This document shows, one piece after another, positions 36,372 to 46,692 of a stretch of DNA of 64,000 nucleotides. The stretch spans positions 372,001 to 436,000 of the forward strand of contig NZ_NSBT01000026.1 of assembly GCF_002285435.1 (NCBI RefSeq). Reading direction: 5' to 3'. The position numbers were made by a program, and so were the translations under genes. The notes under the pieces were generated by a model. It had not been told where the DNA came from, did no database searches, and saw nothing but the letters and a program-made list of their open reading frames with translations. Position 1 is the stretch's first letter; each line of letters opens with the position of its first letter. This stretch comes from Actibacterium ureilyticum (GTDB lineage: Bacteria; Pseudomonadota; Alphaproteobacteria; Rhodobacterales; Rhodobacteraceae).

Positions 36372-37424
36372 ATGGTTCCTCTCGACAAACTTGCACAGAT
36401 CACCCAGCGGTTTCAGTTTCTGGAGGCGCGGCTGGCCGAAGGCGGCGGCGACGATTTCGTGGCGATCAGCCGCGAATATGCCGAGCTGCGCCCGGTGGCC
36501 GAACAGGTCGCGGCCTATCGCCAGCTGCTGGACGACATCGCCGAGGCCGAGGCGATGCTGGCCGACCCCGAGATGAAGGCCCTGGCCGAGGAGGAACTGC
36601 CCGAACTGAAAGCGCGCATCCCCGATCTGGAAGAGGCGCTGCGCCTGGCGTTGTTGCCCAAGGACGCCGCCGATGCCCGCCCCGCGATCATCGAGATTCG
36701 CCCCGGCACGGGGGGCGAGGAAGCCGCGCTGTTTGCCGGTGATCTGCTGCGGATGTACCAGCGCTATGCCGAGGCGCGCGGCTGGCAGTTCCAGATCATC
36801 GAGGAAACCCAGACCGAACTGGGCGGGATCAAGGAAGTGGTCGCCAATGTCCGGGGCGAGGGGGTCTTTGCCCGGCTGAAATACGAATCCGGCGTGCACC
36901 GCGTTCAGCGCGTGCCCGAAACCGAAAGCGGCGGGCGCATCCATACCTCTGCCGCGACCGTCGCCGTGCTGCCCGAGGCCGAAGAGGTCGATATTGACAT
37001 CCCCGCGGGCGACATCCGCATCGACACGATGCGCGCCAGCGGTGCGGGCGGCCAGCATGTGAACACCACCGATTCCGCGGTGCGCATCACCCACCTGCCA
37101 TCGGGCATCGTCGTGACCAGCTCTGAGAAGTCGCAACACCGCAACCGCGAGATCGCGATGCAGGTCCTGCGCACCCGGCTTTACGACATGGAACGGCAGA
37201 AACTGCACGACGCCCGCGCCGCCGACCGCGCCGCACAGGTGGGTTCGGGCGACCGGTCCGAACGCATCCGCACCTATAACTTTCCCCAAGGGCGCATGAC
37301 GGATCACCGCATCAACCTGACGCTCTACAAGCTGGATCAGGTGATGCAGGGCGATCTGGACGAGGTCATCGACGCGCTGATCGCCGACCATCAGGCCGCG
37401 CTTCTGGCGGAGATGGAGGGGTGA
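36372..37424 (+). CDS. prfA: peptide chain release factor 1
   Basis: Releases nascent chains at UAA/UAG. 350 residues, GGQ at 226-228 ([10 protein letters not shown]), stop-codon recognition PxT as Pro-Glu-Thr at 182-184 ([10 protein letters not shown]. coli has PAT). Start [10 protein letters not shown] was preferred over an in-frame ATG seven codons earlier because the family begins there. Coupled to prmC, whose product methylates the GGQ Gln. Confidence 0.95.
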   Translation: MVPLDKLAQITQRFQFLEARLAEGGGDDFVAISREYAELRPVAEQVAAYRQLLDDIAEAEAMLADPEMKALAEEELPELKARIPDLEEALRLALLPKDAADARPAIIEIRPGTGGEEAALFAGDLLRMYQRYAEARGWQFQIIEETQTELGGIKEVVANVRGEGVFARLKYESGVHRVQRVPETESGGRIHTSAATVAVLPEAEEVDIDIPAGDIRIDTMRASGAGGQHVNTTDSAVRITHLPSGIVVTSSEKSQHRNREIAMQVLRTRLYDMERQKLHDARAADRAAQVGSGDRSERIRTYNFPQGRMTDHRINLTLYKLDQVMQGDLDEVIDALIADHQAALLAEMEG

Positions 37425-38260
37425 GCATCGGTCAGGCGTTGCGCGACGGTGCGCAGGTTCTGTCTGCGGCGGGGATCACGGACGCCCCGCGCGATGCGCG
37501 CCGCCTGATGGCCCATGCGCTGGGGGTGGACCCGGGGCGCATCACGCTTCTGGCCCATGATCCCATGCCGGAAGCCGTGCAAGCCACGTTCCAGGCGATG
37601 ATCGCCCGCCGCGCCGCCCGCGAACCGGTGTCGAAGATCACTGGCAAGCGCGCCTTCTATGGCCGCGATTTCACCGTGACATCAGATGTGCTCGACCCGC
37701 GCCCCGAAACCGAAACCCTGGTGGCATGGGCGCTGTCGGCCCCGTTTCGCAACGTGCTGGATCTGGGCACGGGCAGCGGTTGCATCCTGATCACCCTGCT
37801 GGCCGAACGGTCCGATGCGCATGGGGTCGGGCTCGACCTGTCGCCCGCCGCGCTGCAGGTGGCCGAACAGAACGCACAGGCGCTGGGTGTGGCCGGTCGC
37901 GCCCGGTTCCAGCAATCGGATTGGTGCGCAGTGCTGCCCGAAAGCCAATCGTTTGACCTGATTGTTTCCAACCCGCCCTATATCGCGCTGGATGAGCTGC
38001 CGGACCTGTCACCCGAGGTGCTTGGCCATGACCCGCGCATCGCCCTGACGGACGAGGGGGACGGGCTGCAAGCCTATCGCGCAATCGCCGCTCAGGCGCC
38101 GGGCCATCTGCGCGCGGGCGGGCGGATGGCCGTGGAAATCGGCCCCACACAGGGCGCCGCCGTCAGCCGGCTTTTTCGGGACGTGGGGCTTGAAAACGTC
38201 GCCATCCACCCCGATCTCGATCACAGGGACAGGGTCGTCACCGGCCAAAAACCGGCATGA
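37421..38260 (+). CDS. prmC: release factor glutamine methyltransferase
   Basis: 279 residues. SAM motif [12 protein letters not shown], catalytic NPPY in [11 protein letters not shown]-terminal helical domain binding the release factor. GTG start overlapping the prfA stop by four bases (GTGA). Usual prfA-prmC order. Confidence 0.95.
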   Translation: MSIGQALRDGAQVLSAAGITDAPRDARRLMAHALGVDPGRITLLAHDPMPEAVQATFQAMIARRAAREPVSKITGKRAFYGRDFTVTSDVLDPRPETETLVAWALSAPFRNVLDLGTGSGCILITLLAERSDAHGVGLDLSPAALQVAEQNAQALGVAGRARFQQSDWCAVLPESQSFDLIVSNPPYIALDELPDLSPEVLGHDPRIALTDEGDGLQAYRAIAAQAPGHLRAGGRMAVEIGPTQGAAVSRLFRDVGLENVAIHPDLDHRDRVVTGQKPA

Positions 38261-38499
38261 CACCCGTCGCGAAAATGCGCAACATATCGCGTTTCCCAGC
38301 GGGAAAACGCCCATTTGCGACATTTTTCGCTTGTCTTGCAGGCACCGGCATGGTTAGTCGGGTATGTGGCAGACGGGTAGCAGATTTTGCACCCCCCGCA
38401 AGCATAAGCCAACAGTTGAGCTGATCCGGCAGAACCCCATGCATGAGGCATGGAACGGATCACAAGAAGCCAAGATAAGGCTGGATACCAGAAAACAAC
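38261..38499. other. prmC-DUF4167 spacer
   Basis: Holds a hairpin GCGTTTCCC-AGC-GGGAAAACGC with one bulged A (38289-38310), possibly the prmC terminator, and a short CATGC-ATGAG-GCATG inverted repeat near 38439. Otherwise a leader for the DUF4167 gene with no protein I can support. Confidence 0.4.
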
Positions 38500-39045
38500 A
38501 TGAGATCATCCAAGTCACGTTCGCGTTCGAAATCGAACCGCTCGCGCTCGATGGGCAACATCGTAAATCGTGTGTTCGACAGCTCGGGCCCCGAGGGCAA
38601 GGTGCGGGGCACCCCGCAGCAGATTATCGACAAATACAACCAGCTGGCACGCGATGCGCAGCTCTCGAATGACCGCGTCGCGGCCGAGAACTTCCAGCAG
38701 CACGCCGAACACTATACCCGCCTTCTGGGCGAGGCGCAGCGCGAGCAGGACGCCCGCCGCGAGCAGCAGGAACAGCAGAACCGCGAACGCCAGGCGCAGC
38801 GCGAGCAATCGCAACCGTCCGAGCCGAAAGCCGAAACCGCCGCACAGGACGAGAAATCGACCGAAAGCGATGTGATCGACCTGGCCGATGTCAAGGGCGA
38901 CAGCGGTCTGGTGGACACGCCCGAGGCCGCCCCGGCGCCGAAACGCCGCGCCCCGCGCAAACCGCGCGCCAAGGCCGAAGCGTCCCAGGAAACCCCCGCC
39001 AATGACGGGCCGGATTCCACCGAACAACCCTCGGTCGCCGAATAA
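38500..39045 (+). CDS. DUF4167 domain protein
   Basis: 181 residues. Basic Ser/Arg N-terminus (SSKSRSRSKSNRSRSMGN), the DUF4167 core IVNRVFDSSGPEGKVRGTPQ followed by QIIDKYNQLARDAQLSNDRV, then a Gln/Glu-rich coiled region and a low-complexity Ala/Pro/Lys tail. Common in alphaproteobacteria; thought to bind RNA because of its basic start, function unproved. Confidence 0.75.
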   Translation: MRSSKSRSRSKSNRSRSMGNIVNRVFDSSGPEGKVRGTPQQIIDKYNQLARDAQLSNDRVAAENFQQHAEHYTRLLGEAQREQDARREQQEQQNRERQAQREQSQPSEPKAETAAQDEKSTESDVIDLADVKGDSGLVDTPEAAPAPKRRAPRKPRAKAEASQETPANDGPDSTEQPSVAE

Positions 39046-39060
39046 GCCCGACCCGTCTGT

Positions 39061-39909
39061 CTAGGATGCGGCCCCGTCCAGCGACCGGGCCAGCGCGCAG
39101 AACGCCTCCAGCGGGACCTGTTCGGCGCGTTCGGTGGGCGTAATGCCCGCCGCCTGCAGATGGGCCTCGATATCGGGGCTCAACCCCTTCAGGCTCGACC
39201 GCAGCATCTTGCGCCGCTGGTTGAACGCCGTGGCCACGACCCGCGACAGGGTCTCGGGATCGGCGGGATACAGCGGCTCGGGCCGCGCCACCAGATGCAC
39301 CACGGCGGAACTGACCTTGGGCGGCGGGGTAAACGCCCCCGGCGGAAGGCTCATCACGATGCGCGCCTCGGCCCGCCATTGCGCCAGGATCGCCAACCGG
39401 CCATAGGCCTTGCCGCCGGGCTGCGCCACGATCCGCTCGGCGACCTCTTTCTGGAACATCAATGTCAGGCTCTGCCAAAAGGGCGGCCAGGCGGGCGGCG
39501 TCAGCCACCGCACCAGCAATTCGGTTCCCACATTATAGGGCAGGTTCGCCACCACCCGCACCGGCGGGGTCAGATGCGCCAGCACGTCCAGCTCCAGCGC
39601 ATCGGCATTCACCACCTCCAGCCGCCCGGGATAGGCTTCGGCGATCTCGGCCAGCGCCGGCAGACAGCGCGCGTCCTTCTCCACCGCCAGAACCCGGCGC
39701 GCGCCTTGGGCCAGCAACCCGCGCGTCAATCCGCCGGGACCGGGCCCGATTTCCAGCACGTCGCACGCGCTCAGATCGCCCGCCTGCCGCGCGATCTTGG
39801 CGGTCAGGTTCAGATCCAGCAGGAAATTCTGACCCAGCGATTTCCGCGCCGACAGCCCGTGTTCGGCGATCACGGCGCGCAAGGGGGGCAACCCGTCAAT
39901 CGTGGCCAT
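39061..39909 (-). CDS. rsmA: 16S rRNA (adenine-N6,N6)-dimethyltransferase
   Basis: Dimethylates A1518/A1519 of 16S rRNA. 282 residues: [15 protein letters not shown] motif [14 protein letters not shown], and catalytic NLPYNVGT. Last gene of the minus-strand lptF-to-rsmA run, 84 bp after pdxA across a dispersed repeat. Confidence 0.95.
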   Translation of the reverse strand: MATIDGLPPLRAVIAEHGLSARKSLGQNFLLDLNLTAKIARQAGDLSACDVLEIGPGPGGLTRGLLAQGARRVLAVEKDARCLPALAEIAEAYPGRLEVVNADALELDVLAHLTPPVRVVANLPYNVGTELLVRWLTPPAWPPFWQSLTLMFQKEVAERIVAQPGGKAYGRLAILAQWRAEARIVMSLPPGAFTPPPKVSSAVVHLVARPEPLYPADPETLSRVVATAFNQRRKMLRSSLKGLSPDIEAHLQAAGITPTERAEQVPLEAFCALARSLDGAAS

Positions 39910-39921
39910 CGCGCGCCCCTT

Positions 39922-39941
39922 CTTCTTGGTCGAAATACTCC
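39922..39941 (-). repeat. dispersed intergenic repeat, copy 2
   Basis: Minus strand reads GGAGTATTTCGACCAAGAAG, sharing GGAGTATTT with the copies near 9.0 and 59.7 kb. A GGGGGCGCTGCCCC-like palindrome follows nearby (GGGGGCAGCGCCCCC at 39966-39980), as at the 59.7-kb copy. Lies between pdxA and rsmA. Confidence 0.6.
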
Positions 39942-39993
39942 GGGGGAATCGCCCGCAAGGGCGATGGGGGCAGCGCCCCCGTACCTGCCCGGC

Positions 39994-40971
39994 TCATGCC
40001 ACGGCCCCCCGTGCAGCGGCCATCCGGCCCGCCATGCGCAGCGCGGCAATCAGGCTGCCCGCCGACGCGATCCCCTGGCGCGCGATATCGAACGCGGTGC
40101 CATGATCGGGCGAGGTTCGTACGAACGGCAACCCCAGCGTCACATTGACCCCGCCGTCGAAATCCAGCGTCTTGATGGGTATCAGCGCCTGATCGTGATA
40201 CATCGCCACCGCCACGTCATAGCCCGCCCGTGCGGCGGCGTGAAACATCGTATCGGCGGATGCGGGCCCGCGCAGATCCAGCCCCTCGGCCCGCAGCGCG
40301 TCCAGAACCGGGATGATCCGCATGATCTCCTCGCGGCCCATCGCGCCGCCTTCGCCCGCATGCGGGTTCAGCCCCGCCACCGCGATGCGCGGGGCCGGGA
40401 TGCCGAAATCACGGATCAGCGCCGCATGGGTGATCCGCAGCGTGTCACGCAGCAGATCGGCGCTCAGCGCCTCGGGCACCTGCGACAGGGGGATGTGGAT
40501 CGTCACCGGCACCACCCGCAGCGCGTCGCAGGCCAGCATCATCACCACCCGCTCCACCCCCGCCAGATGGGCCAGGTATTCGGTATGGCCGGGAAAGGCG
40601 AAACCGGCGCCGTCCTGTAGTGCTTTCTTGTGGATGGGGTTGGTGCAGACCGCCGCTGCCGCGCCCGATTGCACCAGATCGACCGCGCGCGCGATCACGT
40701 CGACCACGCCCTGGGCGTTTTCGGACGTGGCCTGTCCGGGCCGGGCGGGTGCGGAAAAATCATGGCGCAGCACGGGCAGGGCGGTGGCCATCGCGGCGCC
40801 CGCCTGGGACGGATGGGCGATCTCGGCCACCGGGGTGCCCGCGGGCAGATGCGCGGGGTCGCCGATCCAGAAGAACGGCACATCGCCTTTTAGCGCCGCC
40901 CAGGCGGCCACGGTGATCTCGGGGCCGATGCCCGCGGGTTCACCGCAGGTCAGGGCGATGGGCAGGGTCAT
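39994..40971 (-). CDS. pdxA: 4-hydroxythreonine-4-phosphate dehydrogenase
   Basis: NAD-dependent step of pyridoxal-phosphate synthesis. 325 residues starting MTLPIALTCGEPAGIGPEIT; metal-site His in FPGHTEYLAHLAG and MYHDQALIP, and the GLNPHAGE block. ATGA overlap with surA. Coupling of pdxA to surA and rsmA is also seen in E. coli (surA-pdxA-ksgA). Confidence 0.95.
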   Translation of the reverse strand: MTLPIALTCGEPAGIGPEITVAAWAALKGDVPFFWIGDPAHLPAGTPVAEIAHPSQAGAAMATALPVLRHDFSAPARPGQATSENAQGVVDVIARAVDLVQSGAAAAVCTNPIHKKALQDGAGFAFPGHTEYLAHLAGVERVVMMLACDALRVVPVTIHIPLSQVPEALSADLLRDTLRITHAALIRDFGIPAPRIAVAGLNPHAGEGGAMGREEIMRIIPVLDALRAEGLDLRGPASADTMFHAAARAGYDVAVAMYHDQALIPIKTLDFDGGVNVTLGLPFVRTSPDHGTAFDIARQGIASAGSLIAALRMAGRMAAARGAVA

Positions 40972-42176
40972 GGGGTGCGAATGATCGCGTCGGCGCGCAG
41001 CTCGGCCAGATAGCCATCGGCGTAAGAGGCCAGGCGCTGGTTGCGCAGCCGGTTGCGCACCGCGTCGCGGTCCACATCCTCGCTCGCCTGCGTCGTGCGC
41101 CCGCACAGCATCAACAGCGACACGGTGCCGCCGCTGCGGATCGTGGTGGTCTCGCCAGTGTCCAGCTTGGCCAGTTCCAGCGCGATGTCCTGCGGGATCT
41201 CGGCCACCGGCTTGACCTCGCGCAGCAGCCGCTCCTCGGGGAGGTCCTTGGCCACACCGTAAAGGTCATCGCAGGTGTCGATGCGGGTGGCGATCCTGGC
41301 AGCCTCTGCCGCGCCATCCTCGGGCAGCAGGAACTGGGCATATTCCACCGACAGCGTTTCCGGCGTGCCGGCGTCCAGCTCTTCGATCGCGCGCAGCTGG
41401 AACAGGGCGATGGCATTGGTGATCGGGATCGGATCGCTGACCTCGCCCGGGCCCAGCGACAGCACGATCGACGCCAGTTGCGGCGGCAGGTTCGACAGCT
41501 CCAGCCAGTCGATGCGCCCGCCGCGCCCGCTAGAGCCCGATACCGAATAGCGCCGGGCGGCGGCGGCAAAGGCCTCGGGCGTGGTGATCTCGCGGACCAG
41601 CCGTTCGGCCAGCGCCTGGGATTGTTGCTGGAATGCCGGGGTGTCGGCGCGCAGCAGGATTTCCGACAGCAGCACCCGCGCCCCGCCGCTGCGCGACGAC
41701 AGCGCCACGGCGCGGTCGATCTCGGATTCGGTGATCTGCGAACGGGGGCCGAAGCGGTTGCGGACGACCTCGCGCCACAGCAATTGCGGCTCGATCAGGT
41801 CGACCAGCGCCTCGCGGCTGATGCCGTTGCCGGCCATGAACTGCAACAGCTGGTCGGCGCTCAGATTGCCACGCGCGCCGAATTCCTCCAGCCCCGCCTG
41901 CAGTTGCTCGTCATCCAGCGACAGGCCCTGCGCGGCCGCCGCATCCAGGCGCAGCCGATCCTCGATCAGCGCGTCCAGCGCGGTTTCCTCGAGGTTGCCG
42001 GGGCTGCCCAGCACCCGCAGCAGGTTCATCCGCTGGGTGACTTCGAAATTCGTGATCGCGCGGTCGTTCACGATCATCCGGGGGGCATAGGGGTTGGCGT
42101 TCTGGGCCTGTGCCGGTCCCATCACCCCCGCCAGCAGCGTCAGGGTAAGGGCGATCAGGCGTGTCAGTCGCGGCAT
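40968..42176 (-). CDS. surA: periplasmic chaperone SurA-like peptidyl-prolyl isomerase
   Basis: 402 residues: signal peptide RLIALTLTLLAGVMGPAQA, SurA N-domain (IVNDRAITNFEVTQRMNLLR), then one parvulin domain (RYSVSGSSGRGGRIDWLELS, LGPGEVSDPI). Assists outer-membrane protein folding, including LptD, its upstream neighbour. Start chosen for ACGGAG; a GTG 36 bases upstream overlaps the lptD stop and is an alternative. Confidence 0.88.
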   Translation of the reverse strand: MPRLTRLIALTLTLLAGVMGPAQAQNANPYAPRMIVNDRAITNFEVTQRMNLLRVLGSPGNLEETALDALIEDRLRLDAAAAQGLSLDDEQLQAGLEEFGARGNLSADQLLQFMAGNGISREALVDLIEPQLLWREVVRNRFGPRSQITESEIDRAVALSSRSGGARVLLSEILLRADTPAFQQQSQALAERLVREITTPEAFAAAARRYSVSGSSGRGGRIDWLELSNLPPQLASIVLSLGPGEVSDPIPITNAIALFQLRAIEELDAGTPETLSVEYAQFLLPEDGAAEAARIATRIDTCDDLYGVAKDLPEERLLREVKPVAEIPQDIALELAKLDTGETTTIRSGGTVSLLMLCGRTTQASEDVDRDAVRNRLRNQRLASYADGYLAELRADAIIRTP

Positions 42177-42208
42177 TTTCTGCTCCGTTCTGCGCATCTT
42201 GTGGGCCG

Positions 42209-44338
42209 TCACCGGATACAGCGGCGGCGTTGGATCTGCTGGTCGGGATTGGCGCCGAAGCCGGCAAGCGCAACGCTCAGACCGATATCCGTGGTCGGCC
42301 TGACATTAGTCGAGGACGTGAACCGACGCGAGAGGGAAAGATTCACCGCGACGCATTCATTCTGGTATTCCACCCCGAACCCGGCCCGCGCGGTGCGGTC
42401 GCGGGCGAAGTCATAGCGCCAGTTGGCCGATGTCCGCCAGTTCGCGCGCAGCTGATAGCCGCCGTTGAACACCCATTCCGACGCGTCATTGGGGCGGTTT
42501 TCCTGCGGATTGGCCTCGCGCCAGACATAGCTGGAGGTCAGGTCCAGCTTGCCGGTCTGCCAATCCATGCGCAATTCGTTGCTGGTAAAGTTGAACCCGT
42601 CATCGAACACCGCGCGGTTGGTCAGGGTCAGGTTGTTGGCCGTCTGCCAATGCACGGCGGCCAGCCAGTCGGAGTTGATCCCCTCAAGCCCGTCGCCGGA
42701 CTGAAACTGGTTCAGGTTCTCCTGGCGCAGGATCCGCCCGCCGGTGACGCCCAGGGTCCAGCCCGCCGGGTCGTGGCGGGTCCAGCCCAGACCCACATTC
42801 GCCCGCAGGCCGCGTTCATACACGTCCTGGCCCGGAAACCGGCTGAGCGAGAACAGGTTCCCCTCGTCGAATTCCTGGCTGAGGCTGTCGTCATTCGGCA
42901 CGTCCTCGTCGCTGTCGGGGCTCCAGACCAGTTGCACGACCGGTTCCAGCACATGCACTGCGCCGCCCCGGCCCGCGCGCAGCAGCGGCCAGCGCAGTTC
43001 GGTGGCGGCAAAGGGGGTGACGCGGGTGCGGGGGCTGTCGAACGTGTCGTCATCGCCGATCACATAGTGATCCAGCGCCAGCGCGCCCTGCACCGCAAAC
43101 AGCAGCCCGCTGCGCCCCACCCAGTCGCGCCGCCAGTCGGTGCGCAGCGACAGCTGCGACATGTCGCGCCCGATGACATTCGTGTCCGAGCGCCGGTTAT
43201 GGGCCTGGAAATCCAGCTGATAGGACGCGATCCCGCCCAGCAGCCCGGGTTCGAACCGCCGCTGATAGGTCGCGTCGCCGATGGTGCTGGGGATGGTCTC
43301 GTTATCCTCGGAATCGCGCAGCGAATGGATGCCGTAGAGATCGGCGGCGATATATTCGTCCCGCCTTGTCCGTTCGACGCCCAGCGAGCTGGTCAGCCGG
43401 TCCTTGCCCGAATAGTTGTAATCGGAAAGATAGGCATCGTCGGATACGGTTTCGATCTGGAACGACAGGGTGAAATCCCGCGGCAGATCAAACGTACCTT
43501 GCGCGAACAGATAGCGGCGCAGCTCGCCCTCGACCAGATCGTCGCTGGAAAAGGCGCCGTCAAACGTGATCTCGCCATGGCGGAAGGCCTGACGATAGCG
43601 GTATTCCAGCGTGCGCGTCCGGTCGGTCGACAGATAGGGCGTCAGCGTCAGGTCGGCGTGATCGCCCAGCGTGATGAAATAGGGCACCTTCAGCCCCGTT
43701 CCCAGCCCGTCGCTGAACTTCAGCTCAGGCACCAGAAAGCCGGTGGCGCGTTTCAGCGTCGGGTCGGGCAGGCGCAGACGCGGCAGGTACATGACCGGCA
43801 CGCCCATGACCTCGAACCGGGCGTGGTCGAAGTAAAGCTGCTGTTCCTCTTCGTCATGGATGATCCGGCGGGCGCGGATCTGCCACAGCGGCACGGGCCG
43901 GTCGGCGCAGACCTGGCAGGAGGAGGCGACGGTGTTTTCCAGCACCGAATAGCGCCCGTCGACCCGGTGCAGCGCGGCAGCGGCCAGTTGCAGCTGCTGG
44001 CGCAGCACCAGCCGCGCGCTGCGCAGGATGCCGTCGGTCAGTTCGGGGTCCAGATCGGCGCTGTCGGCCAGGATCAGCGTGTCGGGCCCATCGGTCAGGG
44101 TGATCGGCCCCGCAATGGTCAGGCGGTTCTGATCCTGGTCATAGATGATCGTGTCGGCCTTCAGCTTGCTGCCCTGATACAGCACCTCGACATTGCCCTG
44201 GGCGACCAGCCGGCCGTTGCCCTCGATCGCGACGCGGTCGGCGATCAGTGTCGCGGGCGTGTCTTGGACGGTTTGGGCCAGCGCCAGAACGGGCCACAAC
44301 ATCAGCCCCAGAACACAGGCAAACAAAGACGCGCGCAT
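42209..44338 (-). CDS. lptD: LPS-assembly outer-membrane protein LptD
   Basis: Beta-barrel that inserts lipopolysaccharide into the outer leaflet. 709 residues: signal peptide SLFACVLGLMLWPVLALA, periplasmic OstA-like jellyroll (about 25-210), then barrel strands to the end. Cys pair SSCQVCAD is present in the jellyroll; others of the E. coli disulfide set are not at the same places, and the last residues contain RRRC. Start overlaps the lptG stop by one base. Confidence 0.92.
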   Translation of the reverse strand: MRASLFACVLGLMLWPVLALAQTVQDTPATLIADRVAIEGNGRLVAQGNVEVLYQGSKLKADTIIYDQDQNRLTIAGPITLTDGPDTLILADSADLDPELTDGILRSARLVLRQQLQLAAAALHRVDGRYSVLENTVASSCQVCADRPVPLWQIRARRIIHDEEEQQLYFDHARFEVMGVPVMYLPRLRLPDPTLKRATGFLVPELKFSDGLGTGLKVPYFITLGDHADLTLTPYLSTDRTRTLEYRYRQAFRHGEITFDGAFSSDDLVEGELRRYLFAQGTFDLPRDFTLSFQIETVSDDAYLSDYNYSGKDRLTSSLGVERTRRDEYIAADLYGIHSLRDSEDNETIPSTIGDATYQRRFEPGLLGGIASYQLDFQAHNRRSDTNVIGRDMSQLSLRTDWRRDWVGRSGLLFAVQGALALDHYVIGDDDTFDSPRTRVTPFAATELRWPLLRAGRGGAVHVLEPVVQLVWSPDSDEDVPNDDSLSQEFDEGNLFSLSRFPGQDVYERGLRANVGLGWTRHDPAGWTLGVTGGRILRQENLNQFQSGDGLEGINSDWLAAVHWQTANNLTLTNRAVFDDGFNFTSNELRMDWQTGKLDLTSSYVWREANPQENRPNDASEWVFNGGYQLRANWRTSANWRYDFARDRTARAGFGVEYQNECVAVNLSLSRRFTSSTNVRPTTDIGLSVALAGFGANPDQQIQRRRCIR

Positions 44339-45438
44339 CACCCATCCTCCAGATGCAGCAAAAGTCCCAGCGCGCCCAGAATGCCGATCACCGGCGGGCT
44401 CCAGGCGGCCAGCTCCACCGGGATCTGGCCGTTTTCGCCCAGGATCTGGGCGAAGTTGCGCAGGAAATACAACGAAAGCCCCAGCCCCAGCGCGCTGAGC
44501 ACCATGACACCGGTGCGCCCGAACCGGGTGTGGCGCATGGTAAAGCCCGCGCCGATCATCACCATCGCGACAAAGGTCAGCGGCAGCGCCAGCTCCATAT
44601 GCAGCCAGACCCGGTGCTGGCGGGCGGAAAACCCGGCGCGTTCCAGACTGTCGATGAATTCGGGCAGTTCCCAGATCGGGATCGCCGATGGCGTGCCGAA
44701 GCTGTCGCGGATGCGGTCGCGGGTCAGATCCGAGGGCAGGGTCATGATCTCGTGCTCGGTCGCGGCGCGTTCGGGGTTTTCGATCCCGTGGCCGAAGATC
44801 CAGCGCTTGGCCTCGCGGATATGCCATTCGCCGTCGCGCAGCTCGGCGCTGGCGGCCTCGATCCGATAGGCCGGGCCGATGGTGGCGGCAAAGGCCAGAA
44901 AGGTCACATCATAGAGCGTGGTGCCGTCCAGATTGGCGCGGCTGGCGCGGATCACCATCTGGCCATCGGCGCCGCCCTGGCGCAGCCAAAGCCCCTCGCG
45001 GCTGACCGACAGCACGCTGGACACGCCGCTTTCGTACCGGTTCGACAGGCTTTCATAGCGTTTCGCGGTCGCCGCGACGATCGGGTTGCCCACCGCCACC
45101 GCCAGCAGCCCGGCGGCCAGCGCCGTCAGCACCGGCGCGGTCAGGCTGCGCAGCGCCGACCGGCCCGAGGCGCGGGTGATCACCAGCTCGCTGGTGCGGG
45201 CCAGCCCCAGATACAGCATCAGCGTGGCCAGGATCACGATCAGCGGCAGGATGCGATAGACCGAGCCGGGCACGTTCAGCGTCGACAGCCCAAAGGCCTG
45301 ACCGAAGCTGATCGTGCCAATGTCATAGCGGCGGATCTCGTCCACCACATCCAGCAACAGCAGGATCGCCAGAAACGCCAGCCCGACGCTGAGCAGGGCA
45401 AAGGCGAACTTGCGCGCGATATAAAGATGCAGCGTCAT
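44338..45438 (-). CDS. lptG: LPS export permease LptG
   Basis: 366 residues: six membrane segments with a large periplasmic beta-jellyroll between segments 3 and 4. Begins MTLHLYIARKFAFALLSVGL. Works with LptF and the LptB ATPase (not in window) to extract LPS from the inner membrane. Overlaps lptF by four bases. Confidence 0.92.
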   Translation of the reverse strand: MTLHLYIARKFAFALLSVGLAFLAILLLLDVVDEIRRYDIGTISFGQAFGLSTLNVPGSVYRILPLIVILATLMLYLGLARTSELVITRASGRSALRSLTAPVLTALAAGLLAVAVGNPIVAATAKRYESLSNRYESGVSSVLSVSREGLWLRQGGADGQMVIRASRANLDGTTLYDVTFLAFAATIGPAYRIEAASAELRDGEWHIREAKRWIFGHGIENPERAATEHEIMTLPSDLTRDRIRDSFGTPSAIPIWELPEFIDSLERAGFSARQHRVWLHMELALPLTFVAMVMIGAGFTMRHTRFGRTGVMVLSALGLGLSLYFLRNFAQILGENGQIPVELAAWSPPVIGILGALGLLLHLEDG

Positions 45439-46583
45439 GCGGCGCCCCCGGCCAGCTTGCGGCGGCGGAACCGATAGGGGTGGGTGGCGATCCACATCAG
45501 CGCCAGCGCCACCAGCGTCCCGAACAGCGGTGGCACATAGACGACCGGCCACAGCGCGGCATCGCGCCGGGCGATATCGGCCATCGCGTTGTCGACCAGC
45601 TGCAACAGGATCAGCAGGAAGATCGCCAGCAGGATCTGCCGCCACACGCCGAACCGGCTGAACCCGCCCACCAGCAGCGCGGCAAAGCCGATCAGCGCGC
45701 CGGCCACCGCCAGAAACGGCTGCGAGATGCGCGCGTGCCCCTCGTACAGGAATTCCGCCCTGTCGCGGCGGGTGGCGCTCAGATCCTCGGGCGTGGCGCG
45801 CAGCAGGGCCAGCGTCGACAGCTCCTCCATCTTCACGCCCTTGCGCCCGCCGCCGGTGATCAGACCGGCGATGTCATAAACCGAATCCTCGAAGCTGGTG
45901 GTGAACAGCCGGTTGTCGGGCCGGTGCAGCGTCTGCGCCATGCCGTCGAACATTACCAGCTTCGGGCCGTCCTCGCCCGGGACCAGCAGCGCGCGTTTCG
46001 CGGTATAGGTGGTGCGGCGGGTCGGCTCGCGGGCATCGGAGAGATAGACATCCTGAAGCTCGCCCAGCTCGGAAATCTCGCGGATATAGAAGGTGATGCC
46101 ATTGGCGGGATGCAGGAACTGCCCCTCGGTCAACAGGCGGGCGGTGATATCCTCGGCGATCTCGACCTTGCGGTCGGCCAGCTCCGCGCGGCTGGCGGGC
46201 ACCAGGAAATGGTTCAGAAGCGACACCAGAAGCGCCACGATCAGCCCGAACATCAGCACGGGCCGCGCCAGCCTATAGGCCGAATAGCCCATGGATTGCA
46301 CCACCACCAGCTCGCTTTCCGAAATCAGCCGGTTCACGACATAGACGGTCGCGGCGAACCCCGCCACCGGCAGCACCAGCCGGATCACATTGGGCAGCGC
46401 CAGCGCGGTGAATTCCAGAAAGACCGTGGCCGATTGCCCGTCGCCGATCAGCTGGTCGAACAGCACCACCGCGCGGTTCACCCAATAGACCGACACCAGC
46501 ACAAGCGCGAAGAAACCGAACAGCATCATCAGCTGTGCCAGCATGTATCGGTCGAATTTCGGCACCCACGCCCCCGGCTGCAT
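45435..46583 (-). CDS. lptF: LPS export permease LptF
   Basis: 382 residues, same fold as LptG (six segments, periplasmic jellyroll); N-terminus FDRYMLAQLMMLFGFFALVL. First gene of lptF-lptG-lptD-surA-pdxA-rsmA. The start is uncertain: a GTG six codons later (VPKFDRY) also fits the family. Divergent from pepA. Confidence 0.92.
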   Translation of the reverse strand: MQPGAWVPKFDRYMLAQLMMLFGFFALVLVSVYWVNRAVVLFDQLIGDGQSATVFLEFTALALPNVIRLVLPVAGFAATVYVVNRLISESELVVVQSMGYSAYRLARPVLMFGLIVALLVSLLNHFLVPASRAELADRKVEIAEDITARLLTEGQFLHPANGITFYIREISELGELQDVYLSDAREPTRRTTYTAKRALLVPGEDGPKLVMFDGMAQTLHRPDNRLFTTSFEDSVYDIAGLITGGGRKGVKMEELSTLALLRATPEDLSATRRDRAEFLYEGHARISQPFLAVAGALIGFAALLVGGFSRFGVWRQILLAIFLLILLQLVDNAMADIARRDAALWPVVYVPPLFGTLVALALMWIATHPYRFRRRKLAGGAA

Positions 46584-46692
46584 CGCAAGATCCCGGCGAC
46601 CCTAGACCAATTGTGCGCCGTCGAAAACTGCTATCTGGTCAAGCCTGCGGGCAGCCGCTAGGAATATGGCAACCACCAACAGGAGAGACCCG

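Noticed and set aside
42161-44869. A 902-codon open frame on the plus strand
   Set aside because: Antisense shadow of lptD and part of lptG; no start signal or recognised motif.
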